From: Manihot esculenta
Taxonomy: Eukaryota; Streptophyta; Magnoliopsida; Malpighiales; Euphorbiaceae
DNA length: 64,000 nt
NCBI RefSeq assembly: GCF_001659605.2
Contig: NC_035177.2
Coordinates: 30,954,136 to 31,018,135, forward strand
Direction: 5' to 3'
Shown here: piece by piece, positions 36,260 to 49,328 of the stretch
Position numbering within the stretch: the first letter of the stretch is position 1
Layout of the letters: every line of letters starts with the position of its first letter
Position numbers and translations under genes: made by a program
The notes under the pieces: model-generated
The model's input: the letters and a program-made list of their open reading frames with translations, nothing else
Databases searched by the model: none
Told to the model about the DNA's origin: nothing

Positions 36260-39200
36260 ATGACAATGGAAAAGAAAGTTTTAGAAGAAATTTTAATAGA
36301 AAAGAAGATAGAATTTGTGAGTATTGCAAGGCCCTTGGACATTTTAAAGGCACTTGTTTCAAGATCCGTGGATATCCTTACAAAGAAGCCTAAAGATCAC
36401 TACAGCTCAAAATCACGTAGCGGAAAAATAAAAGACCTTTGTTTTCCGTTTCAAGATCCGAGTGCTTTGTTTAATTCGAAAAGAAGGATAAAAAAACTAA
36501 CCTTTTAAATTTCAAAAATCCTAGCAGAATTATAACTTTACGTTTTTTTTATGAAAAAAAAACTGTTTCGGACTGATGGTGTTACTTCTGAAACGAACAC
36601 CTTCAATGATATCTACACAAACGTTTCCGTCTGGAGTGCTAACTCTCTAAACGGATGGATTAGCTATGTGTTTCAAATCTATAACACAGAAAACGATTGC
36701 AAAAACCCTCCTCACGCTTTTGTAAAGCTCTCAAAGAATGTGTTTTCTGTTCACTCGTTTTCTCTCAATCTTTTTGTTTTCACACTCTTCTTTTCATAAA
36801 AGAGTTATGATCATCGTAACAAGTACTAAATCACAAATACCAATATATTTGTACGATAATTACTTTTTAAAAGAAAATGAAAAGATCTTTTTTTCTGTAA
36901 CCGTTACAGATAAGTTGCAGATCTTTTAAAATATTATTATCTTATAATAATTACAAATAATTAATATTAATAATAATAACATCTTTATTAATATTATTAT
37001 TAATTATACTAACGGGTTTTTAGTCCATTAATATGACATATTACATCAATAACGTTCTTTGGTGTGTGACCCAATAGGCTCACATTAATTAGTAATAGAC
37101 ACAGTCTAACAAGACCCATAAATCATAAGCGGCCTCTAGCAAGACGTTATGACTACCCAATTAATATGTGAATCGATAGTCCGATAAAATCTAATAAACA
37201 AAATATGTATTAATCCTTTTGTCACACAATATCTAGTTCGAACATAAGTAATGGTCAATGTCAAACTTATAATATTCAAACTTATGATTTCTCGATCTCT
37301 AAATAGACTGATAAAACCAAATGATATTGATCACATTATTAATTCATTTGAGCACCGCTATACATTTCTTAGTCTTACTTATCAGGAGGTCCAAAAGATA
37401 TCTGTCTCGAAGAGAGGGATAATTTCTATCTTAATTGTTCAATATCCTCCACATAATTTTTATTATGCTCAATCATAACCTTTATGATTATCTGATTAAA
37501 GACAATGTTTGGTTATGTCAAAACATAACAATTCTTATATTGGAAACTATGACAATCTTAAGTCAAATGATTAAAATATAACCATCTTGATATTCACTTA
37601 TGACAATAACCATGTAGTGATCTCAATTTGGGTCCATCCAATACTTTGTTCTCTAATAAGTATCTATGATTATTGATTTATATCAATATACACATAATCA
37701 TTTCATAATTATAAATCAATAATCATACTAGTCATATTTTATTATTATCATTATAATAATAAGTAATTAGTGATGTTAATCATTATTATGTAACATGCAA
37801 AGAAATAATAATGATAATAAAATCTCTTTTATTAATAAACAAAATGACATACAAAAAGTCCAAGATAATGGTCTAAGACAAATACACTAACAATTCTAAT
37901 TGGTTTAAAGAATACAAACAAAAGAAATTTGGAAATACAAGTCAAAATCAAGTATATGTTGTAGAATCTGTGAATGAAATCTTTACAGATGTTAGTCCCA
38001 ATACTATGAATTCTGCTGAGTTATATGCAAATCTTGCCTCAATCTTTCAATGCGTGCTTTTCATATTCATAAAAGACAAGAATATAGAAGCTACACAGAC
38101 AAAATTTTATGGTTTTGCAGGTATATTTGTCAATTTCTTTTCTCATAACTTTACAAAATGGATAGTTGATATAGGAGCCATTAGTTATATATGCTGCAAT
38201 ATGTCCTTATTCACTGAACATACAAGTGGCTCTCGTATACATCCAGTTCTTCTCCCTGATGAATCACAACAATAAGTATCACATATTGGTAGTGTTGCTT
38301 TATCTCCTACATTATCACTATACCATGTTCTCCATATTCCTACCTTTAATCATAATTTGCACTCAGTCAGCAAATTGGCTTCTCAATCCCACATATCTCT
38401 GGTTTTTTATGCGAACAAATGTATTTTATAGGCCTTTTGAATAAGAAGGTGGTTGACATTGGCAAAGTATAGAATGGCTTATACATTCTTGATGCAAATT
38501 CATTCTCTTGCATTCCTAAAGACATTAGAGGTAAGGCATGTAATGCCTCTGCTGATTGTGGTACTCTAGTAGAATTGTGGCACCTCAGATTGGGTCATGT
38601 CCCAAAGAATAAACTCTCCCATATCTCATGTATAAATAACAAATCTCTCCACTTATTGTATTGTGATATATGCTCTATTTCTAAACAACAAAGACTACCT
38701 TTTAATAAGAGCTCTATTTCCTCTATAAGATCTCTTAAATTACTATATGTAGATCTTCGGGGTTCCTACAAAGTTGTTTCTCTAAATGGTGCCCAATATT
38801 TCTTGACAATTGTAGATGATTACAATAGAACTACTTGGACATATCTCATTGCTAATAAAACTCTAGTGCCTTCTGTCTTGTCTAGTTCTATAACTATAAT
38901 TGAAAATCAAATGCAAGTGACTATTAGGAAAATCAGGATTGATAATCGTCCTGAGTTCTTGAATAGTTCAATGAGTACTTTCCTTCAAAGGAAATTATGC
39001 ATCAAAGAACTTGTGTTTACATTCCACAACAGAATGGTATTGTGAAAAGAAAAAATCAGCACCTATTACAAGTTGCTAGAGTTTTATTGTTCCAAGCTAA
39101 TCTTCCTACGTTCTTTTGGGGAGAATGTATATTGATTGCAACTTATTTGATCAATAGACTTCCTACACAGATTCTAAACTGGAAACTCTATATGACATGT

Positions 39201-41200
39201 TCCTTGATAAGCTCTCAGTTTACAGCAATCTAAGGGTGTTTGGATGTCTTTGCTATATGAGCAATACTAGGCATCACAAAGACAAGTTTGAGCCTCGAGC
39301 TAGAAAGTGCATATTTCTTGGCTAGGCCTCGAGTCACAAAGCATACAAAGTATATAACCTCACCACTCATCACATACATATCTCTAGAGATGTCCTTTTT
39401 CAAGAGAATGTCTTCCCTTTCAAGTCCAAGCAGTTTAAATCATCACTTGATCACTTTACTGAACCTCCCATTCCTTTACCTTTTTCTGAACCTACAGAAG
39501 AAATTGACCATACTCCCTCTATTATTTGTAATCCCCCTGCCACTACCAATCACTATCCTATTCCTCCTATTTCCATATCATTCCAACTCAAAATCAACTT
39601 GGCTTCTAGACTTTGTATCTAATCTTCAAGATTCTTTAGTCACTTCATTACAGTCATGCACATATTCAGTTCCTTGCCAGTGTATCTGCCATTCAAGAAC
39701 TCAAGTCCTACGCAGTGGCCAAAAATGATCCTAAATGGGTGGAGGCAATGCAAGCTGAAATAGAAGCTCTGGAAACCAACCAGACATGGGAATTAACCAG
39801 CCTACCTCATGGTAAAAATGCCATTGCCTCTAAATGGATCTACAAAGTTAAACACAAGCCTGATAACAACATTGATAGGTTCAAGGCCAGACTTGTAGCT
39901 AAAGGCTATAATCAGGTTCAAGGTATTGATTATAATGATTCTTTTTCACTTGTTGCCAAACTTGTTACAGTCATATTACTACTAATTCTTACTATAGCCC
40001 ATGCCTGGCCAATTCATTAACCAGATGTTAATGATGCTTTTCTGCATGGTTTTATTGAAGAAGATCTCTATATGATTCCTCCTAAGGGCTATGCCAAAGT
40101 AGAAAAGGGGCATGTTTGTAAATTTGTTAAGTCTCTCTATAGACTTAAACAAGCCAGCAGACAGTGGAACAAGGAGTTCACTTCCAAACTCCTATCCATT
40201 GGTTTTAAGCAATCTACTACAAATAACTACTTGTTCAATAGAGGCACTAGTTATTCCTTTGTGGCATTACTAGTTTATGTAGATGGTGTATTGCTTAGTA
40301 GCCCATCCCTAGCTTAACTTGTTAATATCAAAACCTTTTTACATCTCACTTTAACCATTAAAAATCTTGGTCTAACTAAATGCTTTCTTGACATTGAGTT
40401 AGCCAAGTCTCCGTCTGGAATGTTCTTAAATCAAAGAAAATATGTTTTAGATCTTGTTGCTAATGCTGGTCTTAATAATGATAAGGCAGTTGATACTTCT
40501 CTTTCTCACAGTATAAAGCTTTCACTTGAAGAAGGAGAACTTTTGCCTAATCCAGAGCCCTACAGAAGACTTGTTGGTAGACTTTTATATCTTGGCTTAA
40601 CTAGACATGATATTTCTTTTTCAGTCTAACAGTTTAGTAAATTTATGCAACATCCTCGTCAACCTCATTTGGAAGCTGCTTTTCATGTGTTAAAATATCT
40701 TAAAGGCTATCTATCCAAAGGCATCTATTTTCCTGCTCAACAATTTTCAACTAACTACTTACTATGATGCAGACTGGGCTGCTTATCCTATATCCAAAAA
40801 GTTTGTTACAAGATTCTGTGTATTCCTCGATTCAACCTTACTTTCTTGGAAAGCTAAGAAACAAGTCACGGTGAGCAGATCCTTAGTTGAAGCAAAATAT
40901 AGGAGCATGAGATGACCTTAACAATATGTGAACTAAAATGAATCAGTTATCTCCTTTGAGACTTCTAGATCCCCACTAGTCTTTCGATTCCCTTACACTG
41001 TGACAACCAAGTAGTCATGCACATATCTGTAAATCCTATTTTCCATGAATGCACGATGCACTATATCGACTGCCATGTTTCATACCTCAACTATTGTAAG
41101 GGTTCATCAAATTGCTTCATGTATCCTCCTCTTCCCAGTTGGCCGATCTCTTCACCAAAACACCTCTGAGGTCAACGTTTCATTCACTAGTGTCCAAGAT
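36260..41200 (+). pseudogene. gag-pol remnants of copia element D
   Basis: The zinc knuckle (C-x2-C-x4-H-x4-C) is at 36316-36357. After the family B insertion the frame resumes near 37898. The protease motif is changed from DTG to DIG near 38165. Integrase occupies about 38575-39240, with its HLRLGH and VDDY motifs. Reverse transcriptase pieces lie at 39715-40020, 40072-40317 and 40420-40629, and an RNase H remnant near 40770-41060. Numerous stops and frameshifts make it dead. Confidence 0.85.
36379..37892 (-). mobile_element. Solo LTR of family B, copy 2, minus strand
   Basis: This is the inverted relative of the split LTR at 6003-19710, about 1.51 kb, ending CACTAACA at 37892. Its left end has lost the TG. 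Flanking 5-mers ATCCT (36374-36378) and ATTCT (37893-37897) look like a mutated target duplication. Removing the insertion restores the reading of the gag zinc-knuckle region of element D. It lacks the two Tekay-like insertions found in copy 1 and so shows both empty sites. Confidence 0.82.
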
Positions 41201-41427
41201 GGGTTTGCTCTCTCCACCTTTTGCAACTCCATCTTGAGGGGGGATGTTAAGTTATATGGAGCGTTTTGGTTGTTAATAAAACCCTGCATTGTGGCTATTT
41301 GAGAACAGATGTGTCAAATGCACTGCTTTATTCTAAGAGTTAGTTAGAATTTATTTTTCTGTTACAACACTTTTTGTTAGGTGGAAAATAGTTCTCTCAC
41401 TCTTTTGCCCTTAACTTTTCTTGTATA

Positions 41428-41648
41428 TGTTACAGAGAAAAGAGAAAGGATAGTTAATTCCAAATGTATTTATCTTATTGGTTAGAATAGCTCAGTTATT
41501 TTCTTAGCTCAGTTTTTTTCTTTTCTTTTCCTTCTTTTCCTTTTTCCTGCTCAGTAAGTGAGCTGTTAACTCTTTGTATATAAAGCCTCTTCTAGCAAGA
41601 GAAAGTAATCAATTTTCTTTCCTCCATTTCGCGATTCCTTTTCTGTTA
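41428..41648 (+). repeat. 5' LTR of copia element E
   Basis: 221 bases beginning TGTTACAG and ending TTCTGTTA. A pyrimidine-rich block and a TATATAAAG box (about 41576-41584) suggest the promoter. The primer-binding site follows without a gap. Confidence 0.9.
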
Positions 41649-41728
41649 TGGTATCAGAGCTCTTCTGCTTCCATAACCGTTCTCTGTCTTCTCAGTAATT
41701 TTTCTTCTCCTTCCTTTTTTTTTTTTCA

Positions 41729-44700
41729 ATGGCAAATCAACCTGTTGTTGCCGTGAATCAAGTCAATGATTACTTGCAGAATCCATCCAATCCATACTAC
41801 CTTCATCCGAATGAGAATCTGTCTCTTGTACTCGTGTCCACTCTTCTCAATGAGAAGAACTATCATCCTTGGGCTCGTGCCATGAAAATGGCATTATTAT
41901 CCAAAAATAAATACAGATTTGTTGATGGAACTCTACCAGCACCGCCGATTGCGGATTCGATGCGCGTTGCTTGGCAAAGATGCAACACAACAGTTTCATC
42001 CTGGATTACAAGATCCTTATCTCCCTCCATCGCACAGAGTATCATATGGATTGATTCAGCAGCTGAGATCTGGAAAGATCTTCAAGAAAGGTTTTCACAG
42101 GGAGACATTTTCAGAATTTCAGATCTGCAGAAAGAAATATATGCATTCAAACAAGGTGATCGTACTGTCACTGAATATTTTACAGAACTCAAGATACTAT
42201 ATGATGAGTTAATGAATTTCAGACCTATACTTGTTTGCACATGCACTGATCCTTGTGCTTGTGGTGCTGTGGCAAAATTTACTACATATCAGAAAAATGA
42301 CTATGCAATTCGCTTCCTTAAAGGACTGAATGACAGATTCACTCATGTTAGATCTCAAATCATGCTTATAGATCCTTTGCCTTCCATAAATAAAGTTTTC
42401 TCACTAGTTGTACAGCAAGAGAGACAATTGGATCTTGGTGAAAATGTGAAGGTATTTGTTAGTGCAAAGGCATCAAATCTTGAAGGAAACTCTCAAAGAG
42501 CAATTAGTTTTAATCAGTCACAGAACAGAAATACTTTCTACAGAAATACTTTCTACAGAAATCCTTCTAGCAATGCAAAGGTGTGCACCTACTGTGGAAA
42601 GCAGAGGCATACTGTAGATACATGCTACAAGAAACACGGATTCCCTCCTGGTTTTAAGTTTAGAAACTCATCTATCAATCATATTGCAATGCATGATGCT
42701 GCTAAAACAAATGAAAGTGTACAATCGTATCAGATGCCGGCAATTGTAAGTTCTGGTGGATCATCTGCTCCTTTTACTCAAGAACAAATTCAGCAGTTAT
42801 TAGCTTTAATTCAACCTTCAGATTTAGCAGTTTCACACACCACTAACCAAGTCAGTACTAGTAATGCTTCAGTCTCAATTTCCACAGGTAATTCAGTGTC
42901 ACTGTCATGTTTTTCCAAGTCTCATTTTTGGCTCTTAGACACAGGGGCAACAGATCATATTTGTTTTTCTCTATCTCTTTTCTCTTCTTACAAAAGAATT
43001 CACCCTATTCATGTTAAGTTACCAAATGGTGAGCAGCTAATGTCACATTTTTCAGGCACAATTAGCCTCAATGATGATCTCTGCCTCACAAATGTCCTTT
43101 ATATTCCTTCTTTTACTTTCAATCTAATCTCAGTCACTAAACTTACTGCTGCTCTAAATTGCTGCTTGGTGTTTGGCAACAATTGTTGTTTCATTCAGGT
43201 AATGAAACCCTGGAGGATGATTGGTACAGCTAAGGTTGAGGGAGGCCTATATGTGCTGCATCAAAAGAGTATTAACCAGGTTTCTCAAGCTGCCAGCAGC
43301 ATTGGTCCTCACTCCTTTAGTGTTTGGCATTACAGATTTGGTCATCCATCTACTTCTAGACTCAAAGTTTTGCATTCCAAATGTCCATCTATACTTGTGG
43401 ATCATATATCAGATTCCTGTGATATATGTCATTTAGCTAAACAAAAGAGAATACCTTTTCCTATTAGCCAATCCCAAACCACTAGACCTTTTGACATTGT
43501 ACATGTGGACATTTAGGGCCCAGTTTCTATAGTTTCAATAAATGGAGATAAGTATTTCCTTACTTTGGTGGATGATTACAGTAGATATACATGGATATAT
43601 TTGATGCAAAATAAGTTCGAAGCAAGAAAATTATTGCAGAATTTCATTCAAATGGTGGAGGTTCAGTTTGAAACAAGTTTGAAAAAGATAAGAAGTGATA
43701 ATGGTTCTAAATTTAACATGCCTGAATTCTATCACAGTAAGGGAATTATACATCAAACTACATGTGTAGAAACCCCTCAACAGAATGCAATTGTGGAAAG
43801 AAAGCACCAACACATCCTTAATGTGGCAAGAGCTCTTTTGTTTCAATCCCATCTCCCTAAAACTTTTTGGTCCTATTCTGTTCTTCATTCAGCTTTCCTT
43901 ATCAACATAATTCCAACTCCCATTTTACAAGATAATTCACCTTTTGAGACTTTATTTTTGAAACCTCCAGATTATTTGCAACTGAAAGTCTTTGGCTCTC
44001 TGTGCTATGCATCTAATCTTGTATCAGGGAGGACCAAATTTGATCCAAGAGCCAAGAAATGTGTGTTTCTTGGTTATAAGGATGGCACTAAAGGTTTTGT
44101 TGTGATGGATTTGAAGACCAGACAGATATTCTTATCCAGAAATGTTACTTTTCAAGAATATGTATTTCCATACTCAGACTTATGCAGCAATGAGGTTATT
44201 ATCCACCATGAGCATTCTGATCTTGACTATTCTGATTCTCTTCAATTTCCTAGTTTTGTTGATATTCATGAGTCTCCTTCTGCCACTGAGTCTTCTTCTA
44301 CTATTGAGTCTCGGTTAGTTCCTGAGCCTCATAGTGAGTCTTCAATTCCTCTCACAAGAGTCTCTCAAAGAATAAAGAAATCACCTACTTATTTACAAGA
44401 TTATCATTACAATTTAACATCTTCAAACTTCAATAGGTCCCAATCTCCTAGTGTCCTTTATCCTTTATCTTCTGTCATTTCATATGATTCTTTGTCACCA
44501 TCACACTTGCACTTTACTCTAAGCATTTCTACTAGTACTGAACCCAAAAATTATACAGAAGCTGTTAAATTTGAGGAGTGGAGAAAAGCTATGGCTACTG
44601 AGATTTCTGCCTTGCAGCAAAATCAAATATGGTTGTTGGTAGATTTGCCTATAAATAAGAGTCTCATTGGCTGTAAATGGGTGTACAAAATTAAACAAAA

Positions 44701-46111
44701 GGCCGATGGCAGCATTGAGAGGTACAAGGCTAGATTAGTAGCTAAAGGCTACACACAAACTGAGGGCATAGACTATTTTGACACTTTCAGTCCAGTAGCT
44801 AAAATGACCACAGTAAGGATCTTATTGGCTTTGGCTTCTATTCATCAATGGCATTTACAGCAGTTAGATGTCAACAATGCCTTCTTACATGGAGATTTAA
44901 ATGAAGAGGTTTACATGGTTCTTCTACCTGGTTTTAAAGCTGATAGTCCAAATAAAGTCTGCAAGTTACAAAAATCTTTATATGGACTTAAACAGGCTAG
45001 CAGGCAGTGGTTCTTCAAATTGTCTCAAGCCCTTACTACCTGTGGTTATTGCCAATCCAAAGCTGATTACTCTTTATTTGTTAAAAGGAATTCAGAATCA
45101 TTTATAGCCATTCTGGTCTATGTTGATGACTTAATTCTTGCAGGAAATGATTTAGTTGAAATTGACTCGATGAAAGCTTTTTTGGATTCTACTTTCAAGA
45201 TTAAAGACTTGGGCACTCTTAAATTCTTCTTGGGATTAGAAGTTGCTAGGACTAAGGCTGGCATATCCCTCTGTCAAAGAAAATATGCACTAGAACTTCT
45301 TTCAGAAACTGGATTTCTTGCAAGCAAACCTGCTAAGAGTCCCATGGATCCAGCTTTGAAATTATCCAAAGACAAAGGTGATCTATTGCCAGATGCTTCC
45401 TCTTATCGAAAACTTGTTGGCAAACTGATCTATCTAACTACCACTAGACCAGATTTATGCTATGCTACCCATCAGTTAAGTCAGTTCATTTCATCCCCAA
45501 CCACTGATCATCAACAGGCTCTTCGAAGGGTATTGAGATATATTAAAGCTTCTCCTGGACAAGGATTATTCTTTCCTTCTTCTTCTGCTCTCAAACTTAC
45601 AGCTTTTAGTGATTCAGATTGGGGAGGATGTGAGGATACTAGAAGATCTATTACTGGTTATAATGTCTTTCTTGGAAAGTCCCTAATTAGCTGGAAATCT
45701 AAGAAACAAAGTGTTGTTTCTCGTTCTTCTTCTGAGGCAGAGTATAGGGCACTTGCTGCTACCACCTGTGAACTTCAATGGATTCTTTATCTGTTACAAG
45801 ATCTTCATGTCACTACTCTTTGCCAACCAGCAGTAATCTATTGTGACAATCAATCCGCTCTTCACATAGCAGCTAATCCAATATTCCATGAGCGTACAAA
45901 ACATATAGAAATGGATTGTCACGTTGTTAGGGACAAAATTCAACAAGGTATTATCAAGCTTTTGCCTGTCCAATCTTCTGACCAGCTCGCTGATCTGCAT
46001 ACCAAAGCGCTTGGTATAGTTCCCTTCCAGGGCTTGTTATCCAAGCTAGGAGTGATAGACATTCACTCTCCAGCTTGCGGAGGGGTGTTACAGAGAAAAG
46101 AGAAAGGATAG
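41729..46111 (+). pseudogene. Copia polyprotein of element E with one in-frame TAG
   Basis: The frame has 1461 codons. gag is followed by a zinc knuckle at C286-C289-H294-C299. Protease has LLDTGATDH with its Asp at 404. Integrase follows, with acid residues at about D594, D657 and E690. The reverse transcriptase YVDD motif has Asp at 1133-1134. RNase H contains DSDWGG and SSSEAEY motifs, and the frame ends inside the right LTR. Codon 596 (43514-43516) is TAG at a position that is normally Trp in the integrase D-x-W-G-P motif; a G-to-A change would explain it. The usual SDNGxEF motif reads SDNGSKF here. Apart from the single stop the frame is open, so the element died recently or moves with help. 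Confidence 0.92.
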
Positions 46112-46306
46112 TTAATTCCAAATGTATTTATCTTATTGGTTAGAATAGCTCAGTTATTTTCTTAGCTTAGTTTTTTTCTTTTCTTTTCCTTCTTTTCCTT
46201 TTTCCTGCTCAGTAAGTGAGCTGTTAACTCTTTGTATATAAAGCCTCTTCTAGCAAGAGAAAGTAATCAATTTTCTTTCCTCCATTTCGCGATTCCTTTT
46301 CTGTTA
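46086..46306 (+). repeat. 3' LTR of copia element E
   Basis: 220 of 221 bases match the 5' LTR. The polyprotein stop codon falls 26 bases inside it. Confidence 0.92.
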
Positions 46307-46384
46307 GTATATAAGCACCATAGATCAATCAATATGAGATATACTTTTGAGCTTTCTTTTTCAGTTCATACTTTTCACAAGAAC

Positions 46385-47150
46385 TCCTAAAAATTACTTT
46401 TTATAACTCATTCTAGAAGAGGGGAGGGTTAACCTACTTCTGGGTGGAAGGGAAAGCTTTTCCTGCTTGTAAGGGACATAAAAAGTTACAGTACTATAAG
46501 GACAAAGGGGGAAGTGCAATTTACTCTATCTCCTCTTTTTTTTTTTCGCAACGCTGAGGCTCATAAAGTAGAACTGTTGTTTTCAGAGCATGGCTTGCAT
46601 TATTTTCTTTTTACTTGAACCTTGCTTAGTTATACCTCTTCTAAATTCAGTTGTACCCTTATTAGTTTCTACCCCATCCATTATTACAAAAATTAGAGTT
46701 ATCATAGCGGCTGAAAATTACTATCTTATATATTTAAATTGTAGTTTTAATTCAATAGTAAGCTCCACTGCCATAGTATAAAGCAACCATTTGCTTATTT
46801 TTATATAATAGATAAAAAAATGCAGCTAAATTATAATTTTATCAAACATAAAATAAGTCATTTATTAAAATATGTTATTATATATAATAAAATAAATAAA
46901 AAAAAATTTTACAATAATTATAAACTGCTAAATTATTGTCTTACTAGTATCATATCAATAATTTTACGATCGCTATTCAAATTCTATTGTCTAAATACTA
47001 AAATATAGTAGTAAGCTAACAATAAGTATTGAAATAAGTGGTTTGACACTCTTCTCGTGAGATTGAGAGTTCTATTGTTATAAATAAAGCAAATAATCAT
47101 TTGATCCATTTTACCACTTACTAGTTGACCAGAAACGAGAATATCTATAA
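46385..47150. other. Spacer with uninterrupted paralogue of the nest's target site
   Basis: No gene is supported. The part 46807-47010 aligns first with 2881-2936 and then with about 23596-23745. It is therefore a copy of the repeat into which the Tat-like element inserted. The class of this repeat is unknown; I could not find convincing terminal inverted repeats. Confidence 0.55.
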
Positions 47151-47159
47151 TTATATTAA

Positions 47160-48116
47160 GGGTAAACTATAGTTTAGTCTCTCTAGTTTAATAAAATGTT
47201 TACTTTAGTCCTTGTATTTTTAAAAACCTATAATTTAATCTTTCATATTTAAAAAAACTGCAAAATAGTCCCTACCATCAAGATTAGAGTTAACTTGCAG
47301 TTAATTTTTATAAAAATGACCAAACTACCCTTTAAGTAAAAAAACTCAACCAAACACTATTCACTCCATCCCACTACCTCCCCTTCCCAATCCTCTCCTT
47401 CTTCTCCTCCTCATCCTTCTTCTTCTTAGTTGCGGCTACTCTTACTCGCTTATCTGCTCTATCTTATTCTCATCATTGTTCTTCTTCTCTCTTCAGATTT
47501 ACCCATATTCGTATAATCACCGCTACCATTTCGCCAAAGAGTCAGCGTCATCATAACTCCAGAACCATGGCTTCTTCAGTGCAGCCAGTAGAATCAGCTG
47601 CTATGCAAGATAAGGTCACTGCTCCTTACGACTCTTGAAAGTCTCGAATCACCGCCGATGTCATCTTCAGCGCATCCAAGCGACTAGGCGGGACTGTCAT
47701 TAGTGGCTATAGTCACCTTTTCTGGCTTGAATCCCATACCACTGAAGCAGGGTATGCTCTATTATATCTATCTTTGTGATTTTAAGTTGTTACTGATTCT
47801 AAGTTATGGTAATTTTTTTGCTGAAGAAGAAGAAAAAGAAGAAGGATCGGGAGAAAAAGGAAAAAGAGGATCGGGAAGAAGAGGTAGTGAGATGGACTGA
47901 TTTGGAAGTGAAAAATAGTGTTTGATTGGATTTTTTTTATTTAAAGGGTAGTTTAGTCATTTTTATTAAAATAAACGGAAGGTTAACTGAAAATTTGACG
48001 GTAGAGACTATTTTGCTGTTTTTTTAAATGTGAAAGATTAAATTGTAGGTTTTTAAAAATACAGAAACTAAAGTAAACATTTCATTAAACTAGAGGGACT
48101 AAACTATAGTTTACCC
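47160..48116. mobile_element. Pack-MULE-like element with long inverted repeats
   Basis: The ends begin GGGTAAACTATAG and are inverted copies of each other for about 270-290 bases (47160-47428 and 47824-48116). A perfect 9-bp target duplication TTATATTAA flanks it (47151-47159 and 48117-48125), the hallmark length for Mutator-like elements. At 957 bases it encodes no transposase. Its unique centre (about 47430-47820) holds what looks like captured gene sequence, including a first exon and part of an intron. Confidence 0.88.
47567..47751 (+). pseudogene. Captured first-exon fragment, prolyl-oligopeptidase (S9) family-like
   Basis: An ATG at 47567 opens a frame with KVTAPY, ITADV and ASKRLGG motifs, ending before a GTATGC splice donor at 47752. 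From memory this matches the N-terminus of plant S9-family peptidases of the acylaminoacyl-peptidase-like type. Codon 24 (47636-47638) is TGA where the family normally has Trp. Only about 61 codons are present, so no enzyme can be made. About 140 bases of likely 5' untranslated sequence precede it. Confidence 0.6.
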
Positions 48117-49254
48117 TTATATTAAAAAAAATATAGTAGTGAGCTAAGATAAGTTACTGGTTAAGTTATGAACTTGTTTGATGTTAGCCATATTAGGTTG
48201 TGTTAGTTTCCACTTGTGAGTTGTGCTCACCATAAGACAAGGAAACAAATCTCATAAATCTCATTAATAAATTACAATTGCTCATAAATCTCAAAAGCTT
48301 TTTCAATTAAATTATATCGGATTAGCATTCATAATTCAAGCCACGTTATGTATAAATGATTTGCTCCCACTTTCTTCATAATGTGGAATACAGTTCTGTA
48401 TCTCTAATCCTGAATCCAGCAACGATTTGGATAAAAAGCAAATGAACTTTTTGGACCCAAAAGATATATTCTCCAACTCAGACCATATATATAAATCACA
48501 ACCTCTTTTTTTTGCCTTAAAAAAAAACTTAATTATGTATTAAGCATCTAATAATATTAATAGACTTTTTTTTTACCAGCCAAACGCATCAATTACAGAA
48601 TTAAATATCACAAATTAAAATTATGACAATTTTAAACATGTTCTTTAATATTATATAACACACGTGCCACACATGCACATTATTCATGATCGATATAAAA
48701 TTCTGAAAAACTAATAATACCTAGTTAAGAATTTATTAAATAAACGATACATTAAATATTAAAAATATTCAAAAACGGCTTGAGAAAGGGTTTACGAAAA
48801 AATAGGAAAGTTCTCTAAAGATGTTTGAAGATGCTTTCACAAATTGAAAAAAGGAAAAAAAAAGCCCTAGGAAAGGAAAGAAATGGGAGATTCCAAATAA
48901 TAAAATGAGCAGCCGTGGTGGTGTAGAGACATAGCAATAAGGTGGAATATCTTCTCCATGACTATTCCACAAACACGCTATCACTTTATCACTATGTAGT
49001 GCATGTTTGAGTAAAGCAAACCAACCCAACTTGCTTGACTGCTACATATCGTACTATCCTTAACTGTATCCCTATCGGTCATATAAAAAGTACAATAAAA
49101 ACATAACGTACGCATCATTCAATAAAATTTATATCTAAATCCGTTTCATTATAAACCTAATACATAATATAATAATATATAAAATATGATATTGCCGCTT
49201 ATCAAATTGCGACTAGATAGAGTTTAGAGTGAGTTTGAGCTCTTAACGCCTTAG

Positions 49255-49328
49255 AATTAAAAGGGTTCAAGAACTCATAATGAAATTAGACAATTAAAAG
49301 GGTTCAAGAACTCATAATGAAATTAGAC
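49255..49328 (+). repeat. 37-bp tandem duplication
   Basis: Two adjacent identical 37-base units starting AATTAAAAGGG, at 49255 and 49292. Confidence 0.9.

Larger units (their letters stand above)
41428..46306 (+). mobile_element. Young full-length Ty1/copia element (E)
   Basis: The element is 4879 bases long with 221-bp LTRs at 41428-41648 and 46086-46306 that differ at one position (a C/T near 41507/46165). A perfect target duplication GTATA lies at 41423-41427 and 46307-46311. The primer-binding site TGGTATCAGAGC starts at 41649 and a GCGGAGGGG tract precedes the right LTR. The LTR ends are TG..TA rather than TG..CA. It has one long polyprotein frame with a single stop. Confidence 0.93.
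35749..46379 (+). mobile_element. Decayed Ty1/copia element (D) carrying two nested insertions
   Basis: The left LTR is 35749-36010. The right LTR is split into 41245-41427 and 46312-46379, with a copy of the inserted element's target duplication between. A perfect target duplication AGAAC lies at 35744-35748 and 46380-46384. A Met-tRNA primer-binding site (TGGTATCAGAGC) is at 36011-36022 and a G-rich tract precedes 41245. gag lacks its N-terminal part, since only about 290 bases separate the primer site from the zinc knuckle. A family B solo LTR (36379-37892) interrupts it just after the zinc knuckle. A young copia element (41428-46306) sits in the right LTR. Confidence 0.9.
41245..46379 (+). 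repeat. Right LTR of copia element D, split by element E
   Basis: The parts are 41245-41427 and 46307-46379, with GTATA duplicated at the break. A G-rich polypurine tract lies at about 41235-41244. The rejoined order matches the left LTR. Confidence 0.85.
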
